Assembly: GCA_030568195.1 (NCBI GenBank)
Contig: JAJLTO010000004.1
Location: 992,001 to 1,056,000, forward strand
Source: Dipodascopsis uninucleata var. uninucleata
Lineage: Eukaryota > Ascomycota > Lipomycetes > Lipomycetales > Lipomycetaceae
DNA length: 64,000 nucleotides
Reading direction: 5' to 3'
The notes beneath the pieces are model-generated. The model was not told the DNA's origin. It saw only the letters and a program-made list of their open reading frames with translations, and did no database searches. Both the position numbers and the translations under genes were made by a program. Shown here piece after piece: positions 1 to 10,559 of this stretch. Numbering within the stretch: the first letter of the stretch is position 1; each line of letters starts with the position of its first letter.

Positions 1-1
1 A

Positions 2-1534
2 GATACTACTGCTTCCTATATAGTTGAAGAGCCTACTGATGCGTCAACGAATGAGAACAGCATTGCTGATAGTATAGACTTGACAGAATTAAGGAGTAAT
101 ACTGATAATGATACACAAGGAGACAAGCTCGTTTTGGAGGTAAAGGTCGATGAATTGCATGAAGAATCGATAATTACTAGTGAACATGCTGAACGAGAAG
201 AATTTAGTCATTATCAAGTTGATGAAAGTGAGATCTATGTTAACTCTAATAATCAGAATGATGACGAAGCAAGCGTATTAGAGTACTATTCGGAGAACGA
301 TAGTGAGGGTTCTGCTAGTGCTGTTCATGGGGACAACGTAATAGTTGTTACTGAGATTGAAGAAGAGACCATCCAAGAAAATCCAATCATAATTAGTCAA
401 GGGAACTCACAGCTATCTGGTAACGTGAACATATCGAGATCTTCCGACACATATAATTCTCCAGATGAGAAGTCTTTAGAGGAAATAAATGAAAGAATTG
501 TCGCTAAAGAAGATAGTAAAGCAAGTAAAAATGTTCAAACTCAAGAGGAGAAGACTGGAGATCCAGCAGCTACTCATGAGATTCAGATTGTGACGATTGA
601 AGACAGTGATAACGGATCCAATGAAGGTAATACTGAGGCATGCAATATCAGATTAGACTTTCCAAAAGTTTGCGTTCTTCTAGAATATCTAGAAAACTAT
701 TTTGTGCTTGCGCCATCAGATAATATGTCGCGTTTCAAAATATACGAAGCCACAGACTTGCTTCGTAATTACGAAATACTTTCACGACCGCTCGAAGGCT
801 TATTTACTGTACTTCGGGAATATTTTGCAGATGCAATCAGACCTGAGTCTGAACTTATGTTAGACATACCCAAACTAAAGCTAAGTGTAAGCGAAGATAA
901 CATATATTCTCATGAAGTTACTGTCTATGATTTGGTCGACTTGTATTCTGGCTTGAGTATGAACGACCAACGAGATGTAAGCTCTGAAGCTCTCATAATT
1001 CGCTTACTGACTCGACCGCGATTCATTTCCCGATTTAATTACATATCGCATATTATTCAGCTGGGAAATGGATTGCATGATCTAGAAGCACATGTTAGTG
1101 ACAATACCGAGGAGAATGAAGTGACAGGTTCAGACGGTCCAAAGAACGAAGTAAACAATGTACAATCTGTGGAGAATATTGAGGAAGTGAACAAGTTAGC
1201 CGCAAAAGACGATGAGGGAGATGAAGAAGATCTTATTACCACTGAATATGATGATCTATATCAGAATGATATATTGGCCCCTGGAGATAATGCAAAAGAG
1301 ACAGAGACAGTGGTTAACGCTCAGGCTCATGAAACTCTTCGTGATGCTCTCGAGATCTCTACGCAAGGCCGCGATCCGCTACTGGAGGATCAAGGTTTGG
1401 TTATTGATGAGAACAATGAGCCTCAAGGCAGCATAGTATCAACCAAGCGTACGCTCGATTCTTTCGATAAAGAGAGGAACATCGATGGGCCTGAAAGCAA
1501 GCGCTCAAAATCTAATTTGAAGACCGAGGCATAG
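2..1534 (+). CDS. Unknown acidic protein, C-terminal part (5' truncated by window)
   Basis: The reading frame is open from the window edge to a TAG at 1532-1534, so the start lies outside and at least 510 residues are visible. The first half is rich in Asp, Glu, Ser and Asn and looks disordered. A more ordered segment follows (bases about 640-1080), with alternating hydrophobic positions and sequence such as FPKVCVLLEYLENYF and SEALIIRLLTRPRF, probably helical. After a second acidic stretch the tail is basic (KRTLDSF, then ESKRSKS), which could act as a nuclear localisation signal. I do not recognise the family. Coding status is well supported by length and composition; function is unknown. 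A nuclear role is inference from acidity plus the basic tail. Confidence 0.8.
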   Translation, partial: DTTASYIVEEPTDASTNENSIADSIDLTELRSNTDNDTQGDKLVLEVKVDELHEESIITSEHAEREEFSHYQVDESEIYVNSNNQNDDEASVLEYYSENDSEGSASAVHGDNVIVVTEIEEETIQENPIIISQGNSQLSGNVNISRSSDTYNSPDEKSLEEINERIVAKEDSKASKNVQTQEEKTGDPAATHEIQIVTIEDSDNGSNEGNTEACNIRLDFPKVCVLLEYLENYFVLAPSDNMSRFKIYEATDLLRNYEILSRPLEGLFTVLREYFADAIRPESELMLDIPKLKLSVSEDNIYSHEVTVYDLVDLYSGLSMNDQRDVSSEALIIRLLTRPRFISRFNYISHIIQLGNGLHDLEAHVSDNTEENEVTGSDGPKNEVNNVQSVENIEEVNKLAAKDDEGDEEDLITTEYDDLYQNDILAPGDNAKETETVVNAQAHETLRDALEISTQGRDPLLEDQGLVIDENNEPQGSIVSTKRTLDSFDKERNIDGPESKRSKSNLKTEA

Positions 1535-2602
1535 GATACATAGCTAAACTTAACTATCTCTCCTCTATTTCAAGCTCTATTTTACATTGCAGTACAACTA
1601 AGTATATCCAAAAAGCATACTCAAGTACTGATCTCTTATTCGAGTTACATAAGGTGACTGATCACCAATACAGGTAGTATATTTAAAAAAATTCTATACG
1701 ACTTAATAGTGGATTTTATGCGAGAATAATTTTTAATACCTCTCGTTTGTATTTTTATTTGTTCTACTAGGTATTTTCTATATTTTACTTTCACGTTTAA
1801 TATTTATTATGCCTGTTTTTCGTGTTTTATTTTGTTTGTTTGATTTCTTGTTTCTCGAGCGCTCGTGTGCTCATATATTGGATTTCTTATCAGAACTTTA
1901 TCGTAGTTTTATATCATTCTGATGTAGAATTGAGCAGATGGTTAGCACACTCCTGCAGACTGAATAAATATTTATATGTTCTTTTTAATACATTTCCTAT
2001 TAAAATGTCAGACTCCAAGATGTTGTTATACTTAAAATACTCTTATAATTATTTTACCTCGAGATTACAATCTATTGCAGATTTTGGTCATAGCTGTTTG
2101 TAAAATATCTATTACTTAAATTACATTCTCATCACGCCAAAATTTTGTGTTTTACGACCCCAGGTTAAATAGTAATAATAGTAATATTGCTGTCTATTCT
2201 GTGATGTCAAGGTTTATCTGATTTTTTGCTAGTTGTCGTTGTTGTTTATCGCCTCCCTAAGTGATTTTGGAAACCTTCTCTCATTTTAGAAGGCGTAGCC
2301 CGAAAGTGCTGCAACCACATTACGTCGCCGCATCACCACTAGATCATTAGCTTTTCTCACCCAATTTTTTAGAACATACATATTGGAGTTAAGTTTCTCT
2401 TAAATAGACAAACAAGTTCGGCCAGATTCTTCAATAATTTTCCATAGCTGATTGATTTGATCGGCAACTATTCTGGGAATATTTTTAAGAGATTCGGATT
2501 TCAGAGGGAGACGCGCACGACGTATCGTCAGGTTTATCCCTTTGTTTTCTGGTGAAAGACAGGTCCAAAAATAAAATAGCGAAATATAACAAGTGCTAGA
2601 GA
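1535..2602. other. Intergenic region, no gene seen
   Basis: This holds the 3' region of the left-edge gene and the promoter of the NIPA gene. It is AT-rich with many T runs. A 93-codon open frame at 1822-2103 has no recognisable content. Around 2260-2345 the sequence is slightly richer in G+C, but I find no tRNA signature. Confidence 0.6.
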
Positions 2603-4387
2603 ATGTCCGTGGAAGATAAATGGATTGGCCTAGGACTAGCCATAAGTAGTAGCCTTGCTATAGGTAAGTTGACCGCACTTGATATCTACATGTTGTTACA
2701 GTATTATTTGCAGATATCATGTCGTCAAGGAGACGGAATATAATGACTTTTGTGAATTATCCTTAGCTTCTATTAAATATTATGCTTCGAATTCAGAAAA
2801 AGAAGTCAGGACTAACAGAACTTTTATCACAGGAACAAGCTTTATCTTAACCAAGAAGGTTCGTCTATTTTTTAAGGATTAATTTATTCAAGTGAAGAAT
2901 GAATATTTAGTGTAGAATTGTGATCGTGTCGAAAGATTGTGAATCTTATGATAGATCAGATTGACGAGACCTGATTGCTATCGAAGTTCATATTTTAACA
3001 CGAACAGAAGGACTGACCATTATCTTAGGGTTTAATTGACGCGTCTGATAAGCATGGATTCGAAGGAAGTGGATATGAGTATCTAAAGAATCCTATTTGG
3101 TGGGGAGGTATGATTACAAGTAAGTATCATGCTTCCTGATCTATCTCTTCTACAAATACTGATCTTGTCACTTTTTTCTAGTGGTTATTGGCGAAGTTGC
3201 GAACTTTGCGGCCTACACCTTCGCCCCACCTATTCTTGTAACTCCATTGGGTGCCTTGAGTGTACTGATAGGGTGAGTAGTTATTGATTATGCAAGAAGT
3301 TTGGAGGCATCATCACAAGAGAGATTATTATTATTCGTTTGTTCCTGTTATAGCAGAAATATGTGCTAATTATTTTCTCCTTGGCATTAGAGCTGTTTTG
3401 GCAGCAATCTTTTTGAAAGAGGAGCTTGGAGTTCTAGGTAAAATGGGCTGTGCTATATGCTTAATAGGATCAGTTATTATTGTGCTTCATGCCCCACCAG
3501 ACAAGGAAATCGCTACTGTTGAAGAAATTTTACATTACGCTCTACAGCCTGGTTTTCTACTTTATAGTTCTTTCGTTGCAGTATTTGCTGCAGTAATGAT
3601 TTATAGAGTTGCTCCAAGATATGGAAAGAAATCGCCGTTGGTCTACCTCTCAATCTGCTCTACAGTCGGATCTGTATCTGTCATGGCCATCAAGGGCTTT
3701 GGAATTGCTGTGAAACTTACATTAAGTGGAAGCAACCAGTTTTTCAATCCATCAACTTATGTTTTTGCCATCGTTGTTGTTGTTTGCATTTTAACCCAAA
3801 TGAACTACTTCAACAAGGCTCTAGATCAGTTTGATACATCTATCGTCAATCCCATATATTATGTTACTTTCACAACATGTACTTTAGTAGCTTCTGCTAT
3901 TCTTTTCAAAGGATTCAACACTACCAGCTTGGTGAACACTTTGTCTCTCATCAGTGGGTTTTTGATTATATTTAGCGGGGTGTATTTACTGAATGTGTCA
4001 CGTCGCGATCCTAACGGACTTTCAATCAGCTATGAGCGCACTATGGATGGCATTCCAATGGAGAATGGTGTTGCTAGCATACAAGCACGCCGCAGCATTC
4101 AGCTCGCACGGAATAGTCTAGCGCTTCATCGGCGAAGCAACTCCTTAAGACAAGAAGCAAGATTGATTGGTGACTATGAAGAGCAAGGATTAGGACTGAC
4201 ACGACTGGATGAGGAAGGAAATGTTGATTCCGATAGCGAACCGAGTGAAACTGAACTAGATACGTACAATAACACAATCAAGAATAGTGGAAGTATTAAA
4301 AGTAGAAAGTCTAGTGAGAGCGCTTTTCAAGAATGGAGGCATTATGACAATCCTCACGCATCAAAAAACGGATTTAGGTCACCTTAA
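2603..4387 (+). CDS. NIPA-type magnesium transporter
   Basis: Five exons: 2603-2663, 2833-2858, 3029-3119, 3182-3272 and 3391-4387, together 421 codons. Joined exons read through the family signatures [35 protein letters not shown] and [12 protein letters not shown], then [20 protein letters not shown] and [17 protein letters not shown] proteins are membrane proteins of the drug/metabolite transporter superfamily with about nine helices that carry Mg2+ and other divalent ions; fungal members sit in the plasma membrane or endomembranes. The hydrophobic core ends near residue 305 and is followed by a hydrophilic, Ser- and Arg-rich cytoplasmic tail of about 115 residues. Phase is consistent at all four introns. 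The second donor is weak (GTTCGT) but gives the conserved TKKGLID. Convergent with the FIST-domain gene. Confidence 0.93.
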
Positions 4388-5081
4388 TATTTATATTCGA
4401 AATCATTTATACATACAGACATATTTACATATATGCACTTATATATCCACATAGTTAAAGAAATAACTCAATATTTTTTCGGTGCGCAAGATTTCTCTAT
4501 CATACTTTTAATTAAGTGTATAAAGTGTAAAATATGGTTTTTGCCATTTCATTGTATGTTGGTAGTGTACTAGCATAAAACTGAGATTCATATACTTCAA
4601 ATATATTGTTTCTTTTTGTCGTTTGAAATCTTTTATATTACTACTGGTTGTATTACAATATTTCATTATATCTTTTATTTGTATGCTTGCCTGGTAAGGC
4701 TTTGTTTATTTTTTTTATATCACCAGCATTGAATGGAGTGTTCTCTTGACCACCTATGTTTTCCTTTTCCTTTCATTATTACTTTATTTTGGATGTATTT
4801 AGTAGTTAAAAGGGATGTACTATTCTACCGTTGCTCAGGTTATTTTATTAATTGAGCGGAGTGCGATAAAGAATGGATGTTTGCACAACCATATTAAAGG
4901 ATTGAAAAGAGTGCTTTTAAGTAATCAAAATGGTTTCAGTGAACTATTTACATGCTTTTGTTACTAACATTTGTTACCAATCAAAATAGATATATACAGA
5001 TCTACATAATCTAAAATTACAAGATACAAGATACAAGGTATTGACTCTAAGACAAGCTCGCACCGAATATCTTCCATTGGC
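4388..5081. other. Convergent intergenic region
   Basis: This is the shared 3' space between the NIPA gene (plus strand) and the FIST-domain gene (minus strand). It is T-rich on the plus strand, with poly(A)-signal-like AT tracts. No coding or RNA feature is apparent. Confidence 0.6.
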
Positions 5082-6426
5082 CTATTCATTCTTGATAACT
5101 GCAATGCATGACTCTCCATATACGTCATACTTCTTATTATCAATGAAAAACCTATTTTCGCTGCCCGCTCCGAAGACACCATCCATTGTGGAAGCATCTT
5201 TATCTCCAATGGTCTCTGCTTCTTCGAGTAATTCAATTGGTGCCACGCATTCAAAGAATATAGTTTTATTATCTCCGGAGCCATTATCCAGCTCAGATTG
5301 CGTATCGTGTTTTGCAGAAACTAAAAATTGAATACGGGAGCCTTCATGGATGGTCGCTTCTGGATCTAAAACAAGCATGCCGGCCCGAGCACCCCAGCCA
5401 CCACCACCGGCGATTACTCTGTATCTTGACTTATCGTCCAAAACTGCATACACAGTTCTGCTCTTCTGATTGAATCCATCGTCAGTCTTTCCAAAAGGAG
5501 TCTTCATAGGTGGAGGAACTTCTAAGAAAAGAGATGCTGCGAGAGACGTTTCTAAGAACGATGATGCCGCTTTGCCGTTGATGGTTTTAATGATATTATC
5601 TTTAGCAGATGTAATATACATGTCTACATCAGCTCCCTCACCCAACTTCCATCCTTTGTTTTCCAGAACTTGTAAGAGTGACTCTGTCTCCTTTGCTCTC
5701 TCGATGGCAATGGTCATTGGCATTACCAAGTTCATTGTGTTATACAGCTGGACATCTTCTCCCGAAGATTTTCCGACCAAAATACCTTCGACTCCTGTCT
5801 CAAAAATGGTGTTCGCAGCCTGCAACTTTATACTATTTTCACCCCCATTGAACCCAAGAGACAAATAGAGACGAGAAAGAGACCAATTCTGGCCCCCCTT
5901 AGAGATATATCTACCTCTAGCTGTGTAATCTGTTGATATCTTGTTACTGTCAATAGCTCTTGATTCTTCCAGTGTCATACTCTTGTCCTTATCAAGAGCG
6001 ATGGGATTCGAGGTCCAAATATACGAAAGACCATCTCGTCTTGATCCAGGAGATGTAACATCTACAATGGCACCATAGATGGAGAAAGGATGGTCTACCA
6101 TGTAGTTGAATTAGTCAGTAATTGCTATATAGACCAATTCACTGTCACAATCACTTACTGTGCTCAGCCACCGCCGAATAAAGATCATTAGCATATTGGG
6201 GAGTTGCAACTAGTAGTAAGCTGGCCGGAGCAAAAGATTTTGGCTTTCTTATATATTTCGAATCCGATTTTGCTATTTCCTCTGCAATAGAGAAGGCTGA
6301 TTTAGATGACAGCAGAGATGGATTGACAATCGTTGCCATTTCATGTGCTCCACTTTGTACAGATAGAAATCGTCTAGCTGTCCGCAGCTGATACCTCAAA
6401 GAATACCTTAAGTGAACGAAAAGCAT
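5082..6426 (-). CDS. FIST-domain protein, probably mitochondrial
   Basis: Two exons, 6426-6159 and 6094-5082, give 426 residues; the intron has donor GTAAGT, branch ACTGACTAAT and acceptor TAG, and keeps phase. The N-terminus is rich in Arg, Leu and Ser (LRYSLRYQLRTARRF) with no acidic residues, which suggests a mitochondrial presequence. The body resembles fungal FIST (F-box and intracellular signal transduction) proteins, with features such as GGGGWGARAGMLVLDPEA and FFECVAPIELLEE. FIST domains are predicted small-ligand sensory domains; the fungal single-domain proteins have no established function that I know. The family call rests on recall of this glycine-rich motif and is moderate. An internal ATG lies about 29 codons in, so a cytosolic form is possible. 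Confidence 0.72.
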
Positions 6427-6847
6427 TTCTTCTTGATATTTGATATTATACTCAATTAGTGCTATGCCTACCCTTGCAACGCAGAAATCTATGCAGTGGT
6501 ACGCAGTAAGGCTTCTTGAAGATTTGTAAATTGTTGCTAAGGGAAAGTTTCAGGGGAAGTTCTCAAGTGTCAATGTGCAGCGTCATATATGCCACATATG
6601 GGAGACTACTGGTAGAGGGGCTGTGTTTACGCGAAACACCTTGGAAACTGCTGATGTCATTTTAAATTTGGCAGGTTTATACTAGAGTGTAAATTTCTCA
6701 AAATTAGATACATAGAGAGGCCAAGAAAATTATAGCATGTCTAAAAAAGATTATACTATACTCTGATTTCAGTTAATTTTTCATAGTTGATAGATGCTTT
6801 ATTCTTGCTACGTTTAATATAGGTATGATAGAAAGCGTGTAGACATC
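6427..6847. promoter_or_regulatory. Divergent promoter region, FIST gene / LSB5-like gene
   Basis: 421 bp separate the two divergent start codons. No TATA box or named factor site stands out on either side. A short stretch near 6473-6515 vaguely recalls a cDNA adapter but does not match one. Confidence 0.45.
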
Positions 6848-8137
6848 ATGAAGTACTTCAAACGAAACGATATCAAAGGTGAGTAAATTTCGATGGAGGG
6901 AAAGATATGATATGCAGCAGTGTAACTACCGGTATATCTGCATATTCATAATAATGCTAATATCTGGGAGCAAGATCCGCATGTCGCAGTTGTGGATGCA
7001 ATCACGCAGTTCTGTGACAAGAAGTACGATCCAAAGGGCAAACGAAGTTTTAGCCTAGGGATGAAACTAGGATCGAAGCCGGAAAAATCGAAAGAAAGCA
7101 ATGGTGATGAGGTGATATACTTGCCTACGATTGTAGATTGTGCTCAAGCTACGCCTGCGGCAGCACGCGAGGCAATCAGAGCTGTTAGAAAGCGAATAGA
7201 CCCAAAGCATGGATCCGGAAGTGTTACTCAGTACAACGCAATCATGGTTTTGCGAATTTTGATAGATACTGATTCTATCGCAGTTCAAGAGGCAATTGGA
7301 TCTGATGATAAATTAGCACCCATTCTCAAGACTGTTCTGAAAAACTCTAGAGATCCTTCCATTGTTGATTTTTTGCGCGATACGCTTGTTCGATGTGCTT
7401 CTACGAAAGGTGATGTCGAAGGCTTTTCCGCTTTACACAGTATATACTATAAATACTTAGCTAAGGGCAGATCTAAGAACTCAAGGAAGCAGCAGCTTAG
7501 CGAAATAAAAGTTAGAAGTCTGCAGGAGAGGATAGATGACATGGTACAAGAATGTAGAGAATCAGCTAATCTTCTAGAGCAGATTGTATCTACGACTCCT
7601 CCGGCATCGATTGCGGGAAGCACACTGGTTTTTGAGTTTTATCAACGATGCGATACGCTAGAGAAAGAAGTTACGAGATATCTAAACGATGATTCATCGC
7701 ACATTGATGAGCAACGGATGGTGAAGCTCATTGAATCCAATGATGCTCTCAAAGCTGCTCTGAATGCTCATAAATTGGCACTGGATAGAGCATCTGCGTT
7801 GACTAGTCCACCTCGTGAGTACTATGAGAGTGAATCTAAATTAATGACAGATGCACGGCATTCGCTGGAATACTATGGAGAAGGCTCAGGATCTTCTAGT
7901 CCCTCGATTACAAAAGAAGACTTATCCGTGATTCCATATATAGAAAATAACCACGAAACTGATGAAATCAGCTCATCTGATACCGGAGTGCCGTCGAGTT
8001 CGATTTTCATTTCGCGCGACATTGCTAATCCTTTTGAAGATGATGATCAAGAGTCATTATGGGACTCTCCAGTCGCACGCACACCAGTGAATGCGACCCT
8101 CCCGACTACACGAAGGCAGACAAGTGCTATAGTATAA
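6848..8137 (+). CDS. LSB5: LSB5-like VHS/GAT endocytic adaptor
   Basis: Exons 6848-6878 and 6990-8137 give 392 residues. Exon 1 encodes only the first ten residues, and donor GTGAGT restores the frame at VVDAITQFC. Residues about 10-145 form a helical VHS-like domain with PAAAREAIRAVRKRID and TQYNAIMVLRILIDTD, the place where Lsb5 proteins carry the conserved AARAL-RKK segment. Residues about 170-285 look like a GAT domain (three-helix, ubiquitin/Arf binding: IDDMVQECRESANLLEQI, ESNDALKAALNAHKLALDR). The tail is acidic and Ser-rich and ends with an NPFEDDDQE segment; NPF can bind EH domains. Yeast Lsb5 binds Las17, Sla1 and ubiquitin at cortical actin patches. Family call is good; strict orthology to LSB5 is inferred. 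Confidence 0.8.
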
Positions 8138-8546
8138 GTGTAATAATATCTAGTTTGGTTTATCTAGAGTATATTTTAAAAATTTATTCGTATAAATGGT
8201 ATTAAAGAGCTTTTCTTTATTTGTGTTATAGTATTTAGTGAGGGCCAACATAACAGTGGGATTACTACTGAACTGGTATACATTCGATATCAACGATTAT
8301 ATGAAGGATTATTACAATGGTATAAGATTTAAACTCTTGCGCTTTCATGAAACTATGTTTTATCAGTAACTTCTTCTAATTCTTTTCTAAATAAAATACA
8401 AATACAATATTTGCTAGAAAGTCAAAACCAACGAGCCAAACATTGTGCACAAAATTTCACAGATATATCATAAGCCTTAGGCTGGGAGACAAAACAAAAA
8501 ATACAAAATTGTAGCAAGTAGATATAAATATTTTATATAGATAGAA
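8138..8546. other. Convergent intergenic region
   Basis: 3' space between the LSB5-like gene and TRP3. AT-rich, with no coding or RNA feature seen. Confidence 0.6.
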
Positions 8547-10158
8547 TTATACTCCAATAAGCTCATGAATGAACTTAGTAGTATCATTGGCTCTCATTAA
8601 AGCTTCTCCTACTAAAAATCCTCTCACGCCTTCTGTAAGATACTTTTCAACGTCTGCCCGACTGGAAATGCCACTGAGTGCGCAAAGTATAGTTTCTTCT
8701 GGAACCATGGACACCAATGACGAAGTAGTTCCCAGATCTACATTAAACGAATGCAAGTCCCTATTATTAACTCCGATGACCTTTGAGCCTAACTGAATAG
8801 CTCTTGTCATTTCAGAAGCTGAGTTCACCTCAACCAATGGCTCCATTCCAATAGACTTCGAGTAAGAATATAGTCTCTTCAGAAGTTCGTCATCTAGCAT
8901 TTTCACAATAAGAAGAACAGTATCAGCACCATTTAAGCGCGCTTCCAAAATTTGATATTCATCAAAAATGAACTCCTTTCTAAGTACAGCTGGTCTGTTT
9001 GGCATGCTATCTATCACCAGGCGAGCACTTCTCATATCGTCTATTGTACCTTTAAACCAATGAGGTTCCGTCAGCACAGAAATGGCCGCAGCACCTGCCC
9101 TAGCATATAAACGTGCTTGAGCCGCGGCATTGGCAGTGATGTCAATTTCACCTTTAGAGGGAGAGGCACGTTTGATTTCAGCCAACAGAGCAGTAGTAGC
9201 CTGTAATAGACGAACCGAGAAATCAATCTGCTTAGGAGCAACATTCAAGTTATAAGTTGTCAACAAGTTGGATGGTGTGTAGGCAGCGATAATTTTCTGG
9301 GCTCTCACATCTTCCATTCGCCTCGCATAAATACGATCTAGAATGCTTGCTTTGTCTGATGATGTCGTTGCAGAGACACCAGACACTTGAGGCGTAATGG
9401 CAGCAGTGTCCCACGTGCCTCCTTTGATATTGAGAAAGTTTCGGATCATGAGATGGCCGTTCTCAGTAAGGATACTTTCGGGATGAAACTGAACACCCTC
9501 AATCGTGTATTCTTTGTGACGAACGCCCATAATAATACCATTCTCAGTTTTTGAACTAACTTCCAGGCACTCAGGAAGTGACTCGTGAGTGCCTGCGAGA
9601 GAATGATATCGCGTAACTGCAACTTGCTGAGGTATATCCTTAAAGATACCTTTACCATCGTGCGTAATCTGGGAAGTTTTTCCATGCATGATCTCACCAG
9701 CAGATATAACATTACCTCCAAAAACAGAAAAAATACATTGCCTATGCAAAATTCAGAGCTTTAATAGCTGGCTCTCATAAAACTAAAATGTTACACACTT
9801 GTGCTAATGAAAAGTAACTTACTCGCCCATACACACACCGAAGATAGGTATTTTACCTGAAAACTCACGAATACAGTCCAGAGAAATACCTGCGTCGGTC
9901 AATGGATGCCCAGGACCCGGGGAAATAACTAATTTACTTGGACTAAACTTGATAAGCTCGTCAATTGTGATCTGGTCATTTCTAAATACTTCAACATCTG
10001 CGCCTTCATTACATAGAAGTTCATAGACATTCCTTTAAACGCAAGTTAGTAATATGAAATTATAGTCAAAATTAAGTAGCTACAGTTACAGTCACATACC
10101 AAGTGAATGAGTCGTAATTATCGATTAAGACGACTTTTCCTGAACTTTTAAGTGCCAT
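8547..10158 (-). CDS. TRP3: Bifunctional anthranilate synthase component II / indole-3-glycerol-phosphate synthase
   Basis: Exons 10158-10100, 10032-9823 and 9741-8547 give 487 residues, close to S. cerevisiae Trp3 (484). Residues 1-195 are a class I glutamine amidotransferase: [40 protein letters not shown] with the nucleophile Cys, and a C-terminal VQFHPES. Residues about 220-487 are the IGPS TIM barrel: [59 protein letters not shown]. The protein supplies ammonia to the TRP2 subunit and makes indole-3-glycerol phosphate in tryptophan synthesis in the cytosol. No PRAI domain follows, as in budding yeast. Most amidotransferases have Gln or His where GEQ has Glu. A Gcn4-type site lies upstream. 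Confidence 0.96.
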
Positions 10159-10559
10159 CGAATCTATTATATTCTCAGACCGAAGTTGTATTCTGGCTTA
10201 ATTTTAGCAAGACTTTAACGATACGTTCTCAGATTCTTTAAATACATCCACAAGAACAGTACCTATCGAGCTCTATGAGAAGAGTCACAATTGAAAATGC
10301 GTGCTCAATGTCAATGTGGAGTACCAGACTAAACGTAGGAATTAAATAAATGCGTGGAATTTAAAATATTTTAAATTGAATAATAGTCATAGACATTATA
10401 ATTAACGTTAGGGTTTATATTATTAAGTAATATATAATGCATAATTTGCTAATACATGACTAATATTATAAATAATATGACAGAAGTATTGAACTCGACA
10501 TAATCACGATTTAATGCTTTATAGACTTACAGACATGTATGAAGTTTAGGTTACTACAT
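10159..10559. other. TRP3 promoter and ferric reductase 3' region
   Basis: 401 bp between two minus-strand genes. It contains the TRP3 promoter and the terminator region of the ferric reductase gene. AT-rich; the only site I can propose is the Gcn4-like element given separately. Confidence 0.5.
10282..10287 (-). promoter_or_regulatory. Gcn4-like site upstream of TRP3
   Basis: Read on the minus strand the bases are TGACTC, the core of the Gcn4/Cpc1 general amino acid control element, about 125 bp before the TRP3 start codon. TRP3 is a classic target of this control in fungi. A six-base match occurs often by chance in AT-rich DNA, so this is tentative. Confidence 0.4.

Noticed and set aside
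1822-2103. 93-codon frame downstream of the left-edge gene
   Set aside because: Phe/Tyr/Leu-rich translation typical of T-rich non-coding DNA.
6473-6515. Stretch resembling a cDNA synthesis adapter (GCAGTGGTACGCAG)
   Set aside because: The match to the common adapter is partial and interrupted, and it lies in an ordinary promoter region.
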